Source: Flavobacterium sp. CF108 (lineage in GTDB: Bacteria > Bacteroidota > Bacteroidia > Flavobacteriales > Flavobacteriaceae). Taken from it: a DNA stretch of 64,000 nt. The stretch is taken from contig NZ_FQWW01000004.1 in the NCBI RefSeq assembly GCF_900129795.1, positions 1-64,000 of the forward strand, written 5' to 3'. The translations under genes were made by a program, and so were the position numbers. How positions within the stretch are numbered: the stretch's first letter is position 1; every line of letters starts with the position of its first letter. This document shows positions 50,123 through 60,246 of this stretch, piece after piece. The notes below the pieces were generated by a model. The model did not search any database and was not told where the DNA came from. It was given only the letters and a program-made list of their open reading frames with translations.

Positions 50123-52516
50123 TTAAGATCCACACATTTCACAATCTTCAGGATCTGCGGCTTGTGCTTTTAAAAGCATCGCTTTATAATCCTCAACACT
50201 GATTGCTTCAGTTTCGGCAACTAATGATGGAGCTGTTTCTTCTTTTTTGTCGTTGTTTAATGTGAATTTAATCGCATCTACAGCCGCTTTTGTTCTTAGA
50301 TAATACATTCCTGTTTTTAAACCTGACTGCCAAGCATAAAAGTGCATTGAAGTCAATTTAGAATAGTTTGCATCCTGCATGAACAAGTTTAGCGATTGAG
50401 ACTGGTCAATAAAATATCCTCTTTGACGAGACATATCGATAATATCTTTCATCGACATTTCCCATACTGTTTTGTACAATTCTTTTAAATCTTGCGGAAT
50501 CACATCTATATTTTGAACAGATCCGTTATGACGCATAATTTCTTGTTTCAGCGTTTCGTTCCATAAACCTAATTTTACTAAATCCTCCAGTAAATGTTTG
50601 TTTACTACAATGAATTCTCCAGACAGTACACGACGTGTGTAAATGTTTGATGTGTATGGTTCAAAAGCTTCGTTATTACCAAGAATTTGTGAAGTCGAAG
50701 CTGTTGGCATTGGCGCAACTAATAATGAGTTACGAACTCCATGTTCTACCACTTCTTTTCTTAATGAAGCCCAGTCCCAACGACCTGATAATTCTTCATC
50801 TTTCATTCCCCACATATTGTATTGGAATTCTCCTTTAGACATTGGAGAACCTTCAAATGTTGAATATGGTCCTTCTTCTTTTGCCATTTCCATAGAAGCG
50901 GTTACAGCAGCAAAGTATAATGTTTCGAAAATCTCTTGGTTTAATTTTTTAGCTTCATCGCTTGTAAACGGCATACGTAACATAATGAATGCATCAGCTA
51001 AACCTTGAACACCTAAACCAACCGGACGATGACGCATGTTTGAGTTTTCTGCTTCTTGAACTGGGTAATAGTTTCTGTCGATTACTTTGTTCAAGTTACG
51101 AGTTACACGTTTTGTAACATTGTAAAGCGCTTCGTGATCAAACTTTCCGTTTTCAATAAACATTGGTAACGAAATAGACGCTAAGTTACAAACTGCAATT
51201 TCATCTTTAGATGTAAACTCCATAATCTCTGTACACAAGTTAGAAGAACGAATTGTTCCTAAATTTTTGTGGTTCGATTTACGGTTTGCTGCATCTTTGT
51301 ACAACATATATGGCGTTCCGGTTTCGATTTGCGATTCTAGGATTTTCTCCCATAATTCACGAGCGCGGATTGTTTTTCTTCCTTTACCTCTAAATTCGTA
51401 GTCAGTATATAATGCTTCGAATTCATCTCCATAAACATCATATAATCCCGGACATTCGTTAGGACACATTAAAGTCCAAGTTGAATCTTCCTGAACACGT
51501 TTCATGAATAGATCTGAAGTCCACATTGCGAAGAATAAATCTCTCGCACGCATTTCTTCTTTTCCTGTGTTTTTCTTTAAATCTAAGAAATCAAAAATAT
51601 CAGCATGCCATGTTTCGATGTAAATCGCAAAACTTCCTTTACGTTTTCCACCACCTTGATCTACGTAACGAGCTGTATCATTGAATACTCTCAACATCGG
51701 AACAATTCCGTTTGAAGTCCCGTTTGTACCACGAATATAAGATCCTGTTGCACGAACGTTATGAATAGAAAGTCCAATTCCTCCGGCTGACTGCGAGATT
51801 TTTGCTGTTTGTTTTAATGTATCATAAATACCATCAATACTATCATCCTGCATTGCCAAAAGGAAACAAGAAGACATTTGCGGTTTTGGAGTTCCTGCAT
51901 TGAACAACGTTGGCGTTGCATGCGTAAAGAACTTTTTAGACATTAAGTCGTAAGTTTCAATTACTGATTTTAAATCATCTAAGTGAATACCAACAGAAAC
52001 ACGCATCAACATGTGCTGCGGACGCTCTACGATTTTTCCGTTTATTTTAAGAAGATAAGAACGCTCTAAGGTTTTAAACCCAAAGTAATCGTAATTAAAA
52101 TCTCTTGTATAAATGATGTGAGAATCTAAAAAAGCAGCATTTTCCTGAATCACCTTAAATACGTCATCAGCAATTAATGGTGCATCCTGACCATTTCTTG
52201 GATTTACGTAGTGATACATATCTTTCATCGTTTCTGAGAAAGATTTTTTTGTATTAGAGTGTAAATTCGAAATCGCCACACGAGCTGCTAATTGTGCATA
52301 ATCTGGATGAGCAATCGTCATAGATGCCGCAGTTTCTGCCGCAAGATTATCCAATTCAGAAGTAGAAACTCCATCATACAATCCTTCGATAACTCTCATT
52401 GCTACCTTAACCGGATCTACAAGCTCATTCAGGCCGTAACACAATTTTTTAATTCTTTCTGTAATCTTATCAAACATTACAGGCTCTCTGTGTCCATCTC
52501 TTTTTACTACATACAT
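50123..52516 (-). CDS. nrdA: Ribonucleoside-diphosphate reductase, alpha subunit (class Ia)
   Basis: 797 residues. N-terminal ATP-cone ([22 protein letters not shown]). Catalytic domain with [20 protein letters not shown], the NLCTEI segment and [15 protein letters not shown], plus [20 protein letters not shown] near residue 605. The C-terminal redox pair is in CEMCGS. It reduces ribonucleotides to deoxyribonucleotides with NrdB, encoded 266 nt upstream on the same strand. The order nrdB-nrdA and the gap (52517-52782, no hairpin of note) suggest one transcript or two. Confidence 0.96.
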   Translation of the reverse strand: MYVVKRDGHREPVMFDKITERIKKLCYGLNELVDPVKVAMRVIEGLYDGVSTSELDNLAAETAASMTIAHPDYAQLAARVAISNLHSNTKKSFSETMKDMYHYVNPRNGQDAPLIADDVFKVIQENAAFLDSHIIYTRDFNYDYFGFKTLERSYLLKINGKIVERPQHMLMRVSVGIHLDDLKSVIETYDLMSKKFFTHATPTLFNAGTPKPQMSSCFLLAMQDDSIDGIYDTLKQTAKISQSAGGIGLSIHNVRATGSYIRGTNGTSNGIVPMLRVFNDTARYVDQGGGKRKGSFAIYIETWHADIFDFLDLKKNTGKEEMRARDLFFAMWTSDLFMKRVQEDSTWTLMCPNECPGLYDVYGDEFEALYTDYEFRGKGRKTIRARELWEKILESQIETGTPYMLYKDAANRKSNHKNLGTIRSSNLCTEIMEFTSKDEIAVCNLASISLPMFIENGKFDHEALYNVTKRVTRNLNKVIDRNYYPVQEAENSNMRHRPVGLGVQGLADAFIMLRMPFTSDEAKKLNQEIFETLYFAAVTASMEMAKEEGPYSTFEGSPMSKGEFQYNMWGMKDEELSGRWDWASLRKEVVEHGVRNSLLVAPMPTASTSQILGNNEAFEPYTSNIYTRRVLSGEFIVVNKHLLEDLVKLGLWNETLKQEIMRHNGSVQNIDVIPQDLKELYKTVWEMSMKDIIDMSRQRGYFIDQSQSLNLFMQDANYSKLTSMHFYAWQSGLKTGMYYLRTKAAVDAIKFTLNNDKKEETAPSLVAETEAISVEDYKAMLLKAQAADPEDCEMCGS

Positions 52517-52782
52517 AAGCTTACTTTTTATAGTTATTGAATAAATGAAAGTAACTAGAAAACGAATTCCAGTCCTTAAACATTGCGTGTTTTTAAATTA
52601 TTTTTCGAGAATTACAGAATTCTCAATAGTTGTCCTTTCCCAATTTGAATATCAAACCGAAAAGCCGTTAAAATTGCTATTAAATCTCCGATTTGGGTGA
52701 TAGAGATTTAACCTAAAATGTTCTGTAAAAATTAATCCGGGCTTTAGATAAAATTATCCCAAATTAAAAAAATGCTGTTGTT

Positions 52783-53760
52783 CTAAAAATCTGCGTCAAA
52801 TGAAATTTTTTGAGCATCGCTGTCTGTGTTCATAACTCCAGATTTTTGATACTCGGCAACACGTTTTTCAAAGAAATTAGTTTTTCCCTGAAGAGAAATC
52901 ATGTCCATGAAATCGAATGGATTTGCTGATCCGTATACGCGCTCGCAACCTAATTCAACCAAAAGTCTATCTGCGACGAACTCCAGGTACTGTGTCATTA
53001 AACCTGCATTCATTCCAATTAAACTTACCGGAAGAGATTCTGTTACAAACTGTCTTTCGATATCCAGTGCATCAACAATAATTTCTTTGATTCTGTCTTT
53101 TGGTACTTTGTTTACCAAATGGTGATTGTGCAAGTGAACTGCAAAATCACAATGTACGCCTTCGTCACGAGAAATCAACTCATTAGAGAAAGTTAAACCT
53201 GGCATTAAACCACGTTTTTTCAACCAATAAATTGAACAGAAAGCACCTGAGAAAAAGATTCCTTCAACAGCAGCAAAAGCAATAAGTCTTTCTGCAAACG
53301 AATCAGACTCGATCCATTTTAAAGCCCATTCTGCTTTTTTAGCAATTGCCGGGAAAACTTCTAAAGCATTAAACAACTCTGCTTTTTCTGCTTCATCTTT
53401 CACATAAGTATCTATTAATAGTGAATAGGTCTCACTATGAATATTCTCCATCATGATTTGAAAACCGTAGAAAAATTTTGCCTCAGCATATTGAACTTCA
53501 TTTACAAAGTTCTCTGCAAGGTTTTCATTTACGATTCCGTCAGAAGCAGCAAAGAATGCTAAAATGTGTTTAATGAAATATCTTTCGTCGTCATTAAGTT
53601 TATTATTCCAATCTGTCAAGTCTTGGTGCAAATCGATTTCTTCAGCAGTCCAAAAACTAGCTTCCATTTTTTTATACCATTCCCAAATATCATGATGTTT
53701 GATAGGAAAAATAACGAAACGATTTTTATTTTCTTGTAAGATTGGTTCTACTTGTGACAT
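52783..53760 (-). CDS. nrdB: Ribonucleoside-diphosphate reductase, beta subunit
   Basis: 325 residues. The di-iron ligands and radical tyrosine are visible: Asp74 (ASDG), Glu105/His108 (ENIHSETY) and Tyr112, and the later E-x6-E-x2-H pattern in AVEGIFFSG and [11 protein letters not shown]. Generates the tyrosyl radical used by NrdA. Length is typical of class Ia beta chains. No NrdR box was recognised upstream. Confidence 0.96.
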   Translation of the reverse strand: MSQVEPILQENKNRFVIFPIKHHDIWEWYKKMEASFWTAEEIDLHQDLTDWNNKLNDDERYFIKHILAFFAASDGIVNENLAENFVNEVQYAEAKFFYGFQIMMENIHSETYSLLIDTYVKDEAEKAELFNALEVFPAIAKKAEWALKWIESDSFAERLIAFAAVEGIFFSGAFCSIYWLKKRGLMPGLTFSNELISRDEGVHCDFAVHLHNHHLVNKVPKDRIKEIIVDALDIERQFVTESLPVSLIGMNAGLMTQYLEFVADRLLVELGCERVYGSANPFDFMDMISLQGKTNFFEKRVAEYQKSGVMNTDSDAQKISFDADF

Positions 53761-54097
53761 GACAAATTTTGTTAAATTTTTATACTGAAACTTTACTAAT
53801 TCAGTAGACTACAAAGATTGGCAATTATAGCTAAAAATGAAAGTCAAACTTATTCACAATTTGATGTAGTTTTTAACAAAGGTTAAAATTTGAAACATTT
53901 TTCATACAATAATTAATTTACTGTAAATGAACGAATTAAATACACCAATTACACCTTGAAGCCCCGTAGAATATAGACTTTTTAATATAAAAAGCAAGAA
54001 ATTTTAAATTGTTTTAAAAAGTTTTTTTTGAGTCAAAACTTTATTTTTTTGAGTCAAAATAAGCCTTCGCAAAAAGGTATTTTTTACACTTTAATTT
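53761..54097. other. Gap upstream of nrdB
   Basis: AT-rich, no gene. It must hold the nrdB promoter, but none matches TTG-N17-23-TAnnTTTG well; CCAATCTTTG on the minus strand (about 53823-53814) is the closest. One TTATTCACA (53850-53858) fits a DnaA box but may be chance. Confidence 0.4.
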
Positions 54098-54667
54098 TTA
54101 AGAATTTTTAAGTTCCTGAGCTACCTTTTCAAGTTCTAAATACCAGTCTTCACCAAAACGACGAATCAAGGCTTCTTTCACAAATTTATAAACCGGAACC
54201 TCTAATTCTTTTCCTAAAGAGCAGGCATCATCGCAAATATCCCATTTGTCATAATTAACCGCAGCAAATTCTGTGAAGTCTTTTACACGAATTGGATACA
54301 GGTGACAAGAAACCGGTTTTTTCCAATCTACGATTCCTTCATTATAAGCTTGCTCGATTCCGCAAAGCGCAGTTTTTCCATCAAAAATAACATAAGCACA
54401 ATCTTTATTATCGATAAGCGGCGTTTCAAGATCGCCGTCGGTTCCTTTTACCCAGGTTCCCTGTGCTTCGATTGCTGCAATTCCTTCTTTTCTTAAAAAA
54501 GGTTTCACTTTTGGATAAATTTCTTCTAAGATTTTAGTTTCTGCTTCACTCAAAGGCGCGCCCGCATCTCCATCAACACAACAAGCCCCCTTACAAGCAG
54601 ACAAGTTGCACACAAATTCTTTTTCCAGAATGTCTTCTGAAACAATAGTTTTCCCTAACTGAAACAT
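54098..54667 (-). CDS. DUF3109-family cysteine-cluster protein
   Basis: 189 residues from the ATG at 54667. A longer frame from 54700 would start inside the -7 promoter element (54698-54705), so it is rejected. Motifs: [11 protein letters not shown] near the start, [21 protein letters not shown], and CDDACSLG, the cysteine pattern of DUF3109 (possible metal or Fe-S binding). Function is unknown. The protein is common across Bacteroidetes. Confidence 0.85.
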   Translation of the reverse strand: MFQLGKTIVSEDILEKEFVCNLSACKGACCVDGDAGAPLSEAETKILEEIYPKVKPFLRKEGIAAIEAQGTWVKGTDGDLETPLIDNKDCAYVIFDGKTALCGIEQAYNEGIVDWKKPVSCHLYPIRVKDFTEFAAVNYDKWDICDDACSLGKELEVPVYKFVKEALIRRFGEDWYLELEKVAQELKNS

Positions 54668-54697
54668 GATAATAAAATACGCTAAATTTATAAAGTG

Positions 54698-54705
54698 CAA
54701 AGATA
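54698..54705 (-). promoter_or_regulatory. Promoter -7 element of the DUF3109 gene
   Basis: TATCTTTG on the minus strand, within a 16-bp block (54695-54710) identical to the queE promoter region at 4728-4743. No -33 TTG at normal distance. Confidence 0.55.
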
Positions 54706-54729
54706 GTCAAAGAAAACGGATAAAAAATT

Positions 54730-54858
54730 TACCGCAAAGATTCACAAAGGCTTTCGCAAAGATTCGCAAAGATTCGCAAAGAATAATTCAGTTTTTACTC
54801 TTTTCGCAATTTTAACTTTGTGAAACTTTGCGAGGAAACTTTGCGATACTCTGCGGTA
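54730..54858. repeat. ACCGCAAAGATTC inverted repeat
   Basis: Left arm TACCGCAAAGATTCACAAAG with three tandem TTCGCAAAGA words, right arm AAACTTTGCGATACTCTGCG then GTA. Same module type as 29558-29685. Confidence 0.65.
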
Positions 54859-54955
54859 AAAACAATAATTGTTACAAATATCACTTTTTTAACCACTAAA
54901 CCGTGTTTTTATAACAAAAATGAATTATACCGAAAAAACACCTAACTTTATTAAC

Positions 54956-54963
54956 TACTTTTG
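54956..54963 (+). promoter_or_regulatory. Promoter -7 element of the marC gene
   Basis: TACTTTTG, followed by CAGCAG. It contains the TTG at 54961 that could otherwise be read as a start codon, so the real start is the ATG at 54997. Confidence 0.55.
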
Positions 54964-54996
54964 CAGCAGTTTTTTAAACCCTTAAATCAAAGCGAT

Positions 54997-55575
54997 ATGT
55001 TAGATATAGACTTTAAAGAAATCATTACAGTAAGCATGGTACTTTTTGCCGTAATTGATATTGTAGGTTCAATTCCAATTATCGTGAATTTAAGAGCAAA
55101 AGTGGGACACATTGAATCTGAAAAAGCTTCGATTGTTGCGGGAATGATTATGATTGTTTTTCTTTTTGTTGGAGAAGGATTATTGAACTTAATTGGTATT
55201 GATGTTCATTCATTTGCCGTTGCCGGTTCTTTTGTATTGTTTTTTCTGGCTTTAGAGATGATTTTAGGAATCCGCATTTATCGTGACGAAGAACCAGGCT
55301 CAGCCTCTATCGTGCCATTGGCTTTTCCATTAATTGCCGGAGCGGGAACTATGACTACTTTACTTTCCCTTCGATCTCAATTTCATACTATTAATATAAT
55401 CATTGCAATTTTACTAAATATTATATTGGTTTATGTTGTTTTGAAATCTTCTAAAAAAATCGAAAATTTACTAGGAGAAAACGGACTTGGCGTGGTCCGC
55501 AAGACATTTGGAGTGATACTTTTAGCAATTGCTGTTAAATTATTCGCTGCTAATGTTAAAGGTTTGTTTGTCTAA
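54997..55575 (+). CDS. MarC-family inner-membrane protein
   Basis: 192 residues from the ATG at 54997. About six hydrophobic helices. Family segments: FAVIDIVGSIPIIVNL near the start, SIVPLAFPLIAGAGTMTTLL in the middle, and a C-terminal helix FGVILLAIAVKLFAANVKGL. MarC/UPF0056 proteins have no proven transport substrate; the marRAB link in E. coli has been disputed. Monocistronic by spacing. Confidence 0.87.
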   Translation: MLDIDFKEIITVSMVLFAVIDIVGSIPIIVNLRAKVGHIESEKASIVAGMIMIVFLFVGEGLLNLIGIDVHSFAVAGSFVLFFLALEMILGIRIYRDEEPGSASIVPLAFPLIAGAGTMTTLLSLRSQFHTINIIIAILLNIILVYVVLKSSKKIENLLGENGLGVVRKTFGVILLAIAVKLFAANVKGLFV

Positions 55576-55681
55576 GATTTATTTTTATACTTTTACCCCC
55601 ATTAAATTTATAAAATACAACTTTAAGGCATTTTTTATTAGAGTTTTACTTTGATATTTTTATACAAACAAAACAACCAAT

Positions 55682-55882
55682 ATGAAAATCTTCACTTCAA
55701 TCTTAGTGCTTTTAGCATTAGCTTTAATTGTTTTTAATATTACGCTATTAGACTTTACAAATCCTTTTCAAGGAGACAGTATGGTAGCTTTTATTGGAAT
55801 TGCAGCTTCATTTTGCGCCGTGTTGATTCTTTTGATTTTTAGAATTTCAAAAAGAATTGAAGAAAAAACAAACGGTCGATAA
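55682..55882 (+). CDS. Small two-helix membrane protein
   Basis: 66 residues, two hydrophobic segments (about 4-25 and 36-54) and a basic end (RISKRIEEKTNGR). Lies 3 nt before the flavoprotein gene, so they form a pair. No family recognised. Confidence 0.65.
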   Translation: MKIFTSILVLLALALIVFNITLLDFTNPFQGDSMVAFIGIAASFCAVLILLIFRISKRIEEKTNGR

Positions 55883-55885
55883 TAT

Positions 55886-56491
55886 ATGTTTGACGTTTTA
55901 ATTATCGGCGGGGGTGTATCAGGCATGTCTTGTGCCTTAGTTTTGGGTTCTGCTAAAAACAAAGCTTTTGCTACCGACAAAAAAATCGGAATTTTTACGC
56001 ATCAGAAAAACTCTTCTTTACAAGAGGCTATTTTCTACAACGCTTATGGCATTACGCCAGGTAAATTAGGTTCTGAATTACTAGAAGAAAGTACGCAGGA
56101 TTTAGCAGCATCTTATCCGCATATCGAACAGATTGCAAACGAAAAAGTAATTAACGTAGAAGGTTCTTTTCCTTCATTTACTGTTATTACCAACAAAAAC
56201 TCTTATCAAACAAAAAGTATCGTTGTGGGAATTGGTTCTGCCAATACATTTGATATTGGAGGTTTGACACAATATATTGAACCGCATAAAAAGGCACTTC
56301 CGGAAAAACAGCGTATTCAGCTTAAAAACGAAGATCATAAAGTTACTGACGGCATTTATGTTATTGGAACTTTAGCCGGATGGAGAAGCCAATTGGCCAT
56401 TGCTGCAGGAAGCGGCGCGGCTGTTGCCACAGATATTCTAACTTTATGGAATAACGGAACACAGACTCACTCGCACGACAGTATTCGATAA
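55886..56491 (+). CDS. Short thioredoxin-reductase-like FAD protein
   Basis: 201 residues. N-terminal FAD motif VLIIGGGVSGMSCALVLG, then GIYVIGTLAGWRSQLAIAAG near the C-terminus, the second FAD-binding segment. It is about two thirds the length of a thioredoxin reductase: the NADPH domain and the redox CxxC are absent. Such single-domain flavoproteins occur in Bacteroidetes; partner and reaction unknown. Read with the membrane protein just upstream. Confidence 0.78.
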   Translation: MFDVLIIGGGVSGMSCALVLGSAKNKAFATDKKIGIFTHQKNSSLQEAIFYNAYGITPGKLGSELLEESTQDLAASYPHIEQIANEKVINVEGSFPSFTVITNKNSYQTKSIVVGIGSANTFDIGGLTQYIEPHKKALPEKQRIQLKNEDHKVTDGIYVIGTLAGWRSQLAIAAGSGAAVATDILTLWNNGTQTHSHDSIR

Positions 56492-56521
56492 AATTTTAAA
56501 ACATAAGTTTTTTTTTTATTT

Positions 56522-56655
56522 TGAACCATTAAGAGATTAAGAGAAATTAAGTTTCTGTACTTAATAAACTTAAGCCTCAAACATAATTAAACCATTAAGA
56601 GATTAAGAAAACAAGCCTCAAAGCTTAATACACTTAATCTCTTAATGGTTTAAAA
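56522..56655. repeat. ACCATTAAGAGATTAAG inverted repeat
   Basis: AAACCATTAAGAGATTAAG arms occur at about 56522 (direct, imperfect), 56589-56608 and, inverted, at 56633-56652. Between flavoprotein and lipoprotein genes, possibly ending both transcripts. Confidence 0.55.
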
Positions 56656-56676
56656 AATATTTTATGTTTCTTCAGA

Positions 56677-56994
56677 TTACTTTACCGAAACAATCTGTGT
56701 TACTTTGATATGGTTTTCGTCGTCGGTTTTCCAGATTTCTCCTTTTAATGACACTATATCTCCAATTTTTAGTTGCTTGTAATTTTGCGGACCGCCAACG
56801 TTTACAATGCTGATTGTTGCAAAATATACTCCTTTTGTGTCCGTATTGATTTTTGCTGTGTAACCGTCTTTTCCAGATTCTATCGATTCTACTTTTCCTG
56901 AAACTGCACTACTGGTATCATTTTTCATAGTTGTACAAGAGATTACAAAAGTCATTAAAACGACAAGGAAACTTATTCTTTTTAGATTTTTCAT
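56677..56994 (-). CDS. Small lipoprotein, OB-fold-like
   Basis: 105 residues. Lipobox FVISC places the lipidated cysteine near residue 20. The mature part has the beta-strand pattern SGKVESIESGKDGYTAKI ... GDIVSLKGEIWK ... IKVTQIVSV, reminiscent of an OB-fold. No family is recognised. Confidence 0.7.
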   Translation of the reverse strand: MKNLKRISFLVVLMTFVISCTTMKNDTSSAVSGKVESIESGKDGYTAKINTDTKGVYFATISIVNVGGPQNYKQLKIGDIVSLKGEIWKTDDENHIKVTQIVSVK

Positions 56995-57084
56995 GTTTTG
57001 AAATTTTTAACCGCGAAGTACGCTAAGATTTACGCAGGGTTCGCTAAGTTTTGTTTTATGTTACTATTAAATTTGAAACAAAAT

Positions 57085-57453
57085 TTATGCCAGCTGAACG
57101 CAGCTTCCGGCAATAACTTTCAAATGACCATCAAATTGTTTCCAGACTCTTATGTATTTCAAAACTCCATTTATGGGGTTATTATCGTAAGTTCCTTTTA
57201 ATGAAACAGAAACAGTAACTACAGCAGTATTATCTATAATATTTATAATTTGATCTGAAGCTTCGAGAGAATCAATTTTCATTTTACCCGAACGATAGGA
57301 ATTCAAATCAAACTCTTTAGTGATGGTTTCTCCAGTTGGCAAATTAAAAAGCAAATCATCGTGAAGAATTCGTTCTAAAACAGAAACATCGGCATTTTTA
57401 ATTGCGGTTAAAAGTTCAATTTCGGCATTTACAATTAGATCTTTTTCCATCAA
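57085..57453 (-). CDS. NTF2-like (DUF4440) cytosolic protein
   Basis: 122 residues, no signal peptide. Opens ELLTAIKNADVSVLERILHD, closes with YIRVWKQFDGHLKVIAGSCVQL, as in the nuclear-transport-factor-2-like superfamily. It differs from the secreted NTF2 proteins at 16415 and 17958. The next gene on this strand upstream ends 17 nt away (S41 peptidase), so it may be cotranscribed. Confidence 0.78.
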   Translation of the reverse strand: MMEKDLIVNAEIELLTAIKNADVSVLERILHDDLLFNLPTGETITKEFDLNSYRSGKMKIDSLEASDQIINIIDNTAVVTVSVSLKGTYDNNPINGVLKYIRVWKQFDGHLKVIAGSCVQLA

Positions 57454-57469
57454 ATTAGAATTTTAAGGA

Positions 57470-59047
57470 TTATTTCTTCGGATTCAAAATTGTTTTGATC
57501 ATGGCGTCATCTTTTAAAATAACATCATAATAATACATTTCGCCATATAACTGACGGGCAAATTCAGCCGTAATATATCGGTTTACCAATGCTTTGGTTT
57601 TGTCTAATTTAAGATCTAAACCTGTCAGCAAAATATAATTTTTAAACTTTTTGAAATAAGCATCAGAGCTTTTCATTTTTTCTAAAAACTCATTAAACTT
57701 AAGTCCTGCAAAAGCATTTCGGTTTTTATCTAATTCTTCAAAAACAAAATGACCCACGATTCCGGTTTGAAGCAAATAAGCCACATTTTCATTTCCATGC
57801 TCTGCTTCCATCGGAACAAAAACATCCGGAACGATTCCGCCGCCGCCGTAAACGATTTTACCCTTTGGTGTTTTAAATTTTAAAGAATCGGCCACTTTTA
57901 TGCTGTCTTTTGCATACAATTCTCCAGAATTTATTCTTGATTCAGATTCTTTAAAATATTCTTCGTTTCCTTTTTTATACGGCTTTTGAATTGATCTTCC
58001 GGTTGGCGTGTAATATCTCGCAACAGTCAAGCGAACGGCAGATCCGTCGTTGAAATCCATTTCGCGCTGTACTAAACCTTTCCCAAAAGAACGACGCCCA
58101 ACAATGGTTCCGCGGTCGCTGTCCTGAATTGCTCCGGCCAGAATTTCACTCGCAGAAGCACTGTTTTCATTAATTAAAACATATACTTTTCCGGTTTCAA
58201 AACTTCCGGCTTTTGTGGCGTATGTTTTTTCAGTCGTTCCGTTTTTATTTTTGGTAAAAACAATTAACTGTTTGTCTTTTAAAAATTCATCGGCAATGGC
58301 AATCGCTTCTTCCATATAACCACCGCCATTATCGCGAAGGTCAATTACAAGCGACTGAATTCCTTTTTGTTTTAACCGTGTTAAACCTGTTTTGAATTCG
58401 TTAAAAGTGGTTTCGGCAAAACGATTGATTTTGATATAACCTGTATTATTTCCAATTAATAAAGACGCATCGACACTTTTTATCGGAATAACATCTCTTT
58501 TAATTTTAAACTTCAGTTTCTTTTGTTCGGATTTTCTAAAAACGGTCAATTCGATTTCAGAACCTTTAATTCCTTTTAATTTTGAAAATAAACTATCCGA
58601 AGGCAATCTTCTTCCATACAATTTAGTTTTTCCTGCATATAAAATCCTGTCGCCCGATTTTAATCCTGCTTTCGCAGAAGGTCCGTTTTCGACTGGTTTT
58701 ATAATCGCAACAGAATCTTTGTACATATAGAAATTGATCCCGATTCCCACGAAATCACCTTTCATGCTTTCGGCAACTTCAGCTTGTTCGCTTGGCGGAA
58801 TATAAACAGAATGCGGATCTAATTTTGAGAGTATATTATCGACTGTAAGGTTTACAATCGAATCTGTATTAACACTGTCAACATATTCAGTATTGATAAA
58901 ATCAATCAGTTTATTCAGCTTGGTTTTGGAGTAATTTTTGGCCAAAAGCTGATCATCTGCGGAAGAGTTTGTTAAACTTCCGATTACGATTCCGAGGGCA
59001 AGTGTCGCCCCGATAATCATTGGCAGATATTTTGGATTAAATTTCAT
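57470..59047 (-). CDS. S41-family C-terminal processing peptidase
   Basis: 525 residues. N-terminal membrane anchor (about 8-25), a PDZ domain (about 85-165: DFVGIGINFY ... GPSAKAGLKSGDRILY), then the S41 protease core with VIDLRDNGGGYMEEAIAIAD and NENSASASEILAGAIQDSDR containing the nucleophile serine, followed by RRSFGKGLVQ with the lysine. Acts in the periplasm on C-termini. Its ATG overlaps the stop of the dCMP deaminase gene as TAATG. Confidence 0.93.
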   Translation of the reverse strand: MKFNPKYLPMIIGATLALGIVIGSLTNSSADDQLLAKNYSKTKLNKLIDFINTEYVDSVNTDSIVNLTVDNILSKLDPHSVYIPPSEQAEVAESMKGDFVGIGINFYMYKDSVAIIKPVENGPSAKAGLKSGDRILYAGKTKLYGRRLPSDSLFSKLKGIKGSEIELTVFRKSEQKKLKFKIKRDVIPIKSVDASLLIGNNTGYIKINRFAETTFNEFKTGLTRLKQKGIQSLVIDLRDNGGGYMEEAIAIADEFLKDKQLIVFTKNKNGTTEKTYATKAGSFETGKVYVLINENSASASEILAGAIQDSDRGTIVGRRSFGKGLVQREMDFNDGSAVRLTVARYYTPTGRSIQKPYKKGNEEYFKESESRINSGELYAKDSIKVADSLKFKTPKGKIVYGGGGIVPDVFVPMEAEHGNENVAYLLQTGIVGHFVFEELDKNRNAFAGLKFNEFLEKMKSSDAYFKKFKNYILLTGLDLKLDKTKALVNRYITAEFARQLYGEMYYYDVILKDDAMIKTILNPKK

Positions 59048-59478
59048 TATTCTTCTAAAACAGGAATATGTTCGACTTCGATGCCTGCTTTTATTAAAAA
59101 CTGAATTCCCGAATCATCTCGGTATCCATCTTGATACACCACTCTTTTTATTCCGGATTGGTGTATTAATTTACTGCATTCTTTGCAAGGCGAAAGTGTG
59201 ATATACAAGGTTGCGCCTTCGCATGACTGCGTTGATCTGGCTACTTTTAGGATTGCATTTGCCTCGGCGTGCAAAACATCCCAGCGTGTTAATCCGTCTT
59301 CGTCTTCGCAGCAATTTTCAAATCCGGATGGCGTACCGTTGTAACCATCAGAAATGATCATTCTGTCTTTTACGATAATCGCTCCAACTTGTTTACGTTT
59401 GCAGTAGGATAATAAACTCCATTCTTTAGCGATTCGCAAATAAGCTTTATCGTATTTATTTAATTTTTTTACTTCCAT
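59047..59478 (-). CDS. dCMP deaminase
   Basis: 143 residues. Zinc site: HAEANAI and PCKECSKLI of the cytidine/deoxycytidylate deaminase fold. CKRKQVGAIIVKDRMIISDGYNGTP near the N-terminus is typical of ComEB/dCMP deaminases. Supplies dUMP for dTMP synthesis. Coupled to the S41 gene by TAATG and 5 nt after the HupE-like gene. Confidence 0.93.
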   Translation of the reverse strand: MEVKKLNKYDKAYLRIAKEWSLLSYCKRKQVGAIIVKDRMIISDGYNGTPSGFENCCEDEDGLTRWDVLHAEANAILKVARSTQSCEGATLYITLSPCKECSKLIHQSGIKRVVYQDGYRDDSGIQFLIKAGIEVEHIPVLEE

Positions 59479-59483
59479 TTATT

Positions 59484-60077
59484 TTATCTGTTCCAAATTG
59501 GACTTTCAATAATCATCGGAATTACAACTCCAATAATAAAAGCTGACATTACCAGTGCCCAATCGCGTTTAGAAAAACGAAATACTGTTTGTACAATATA
59601 TGAGATTACCAAAACTACAAAAACAACTACCAGCTGTGCGGCTTCAATTCCTAAAGCAAATTCTCCTAAAGGCAATAATTTTGAACTTGGCGATCCTCCT
59701 AAAATTGTTTTGAAATAGTTTGAGAATCCAAGTCCGTGTATAATTCCAAAGAACAAAGTCACAAAAAATATCACATTTACGCCGTCATTTTTAGTTGCTT
59801 TTCCTGCAGTAAAAAGATGGTACAATGCCGTGATCAAAATCGTAATAGGGATTAAAAATTCAACGATATTTACTTTTATTGCAATTATTCCGAAAACAGA
59901 AAGTATCAGGGCTAAGGTGTGACCGATTGTAAAAACGGAAACCAAAAGCAATATACGTTTCCAGTCTTTAAAAGAATACGGAACAGTTAATGCGATTAAA
60001 AAAAGAACGTGATCGTAAGCGTTGATATCTAATACATGCTTTAATCCTATTTGAAAATAAATCCAAAATTGCGACAT
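59484..60077 (-). CDS. HupE/UreJ-family membrane protein
   Basis: 197 residues, about six membrane helices. HVLDINAYDHVLFLIAL and VSVFTIGHTLALILSV carry the conserved His/Asp residues of the HupE/UreJ_2 family. Some members transport nickel or cobalt, but no hydrogenase or urease is near, so the substrate is open. It starts the three-gene run with dCMP deaminase and S41 peptidase. Confidence 0.82.
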   Translation of the reverse strand: MSQFWIYFQIGLKHVLDINAYDHVLFLIALTVPYSFKDWKRILLLVSVFTIGHTLALILSVFGIIAIKVNIVEFLIPITILITALYHLFTAGKATKNDGVNVIFFVTLFFGIIHGLGFSNYFKTILGGSPSSKLLPLGEFALGIEAAQLVVVFVVLVISYIVQTVFRFSKRDWALVMSAFIIGVVIPMIIESPIWNR

Positions 60078-60216
60078 ACGGGTAATACTATTAAATGATT
60101 AGGGGTTGTAAACTTACGATTTATTTTGAAGAATTTACGATGCGGATTCTTAAAACAATAAGTAAAAATAAGTTAAATTTATGAGAAATTTAAAATCGTT
60201 AAATTAAAATAAGATT

Positions 60217-60224
60217 TATCTTTG
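60217..60224 (+). promoter_or_regulatory. -7 element of the TerB-like gene
   Basis: TATCTTTG, followed by CGTG. Its position means transcription starts near 60230, so the in-frame ATG at 60226 is unlikely and the ATG at 60247 is preferred. Confidence 0.55.
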
Positions 60225-60246
60225 CGTGATAAAAAACTTTATAATT

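Noticed and set aside
53850..53858. DnaA box (TTATTCACA) upstream of nrdB
   Set aside because: A single 9-mer in AT-rich DNA is expected by chance about this often; no cluster of boxes is present.
54668..54700. Longer N-terminus of the DUF3109 protein
   Set aside because: It would begin inside the -7 promoter element; MFQLGK at 54667 is a better start.
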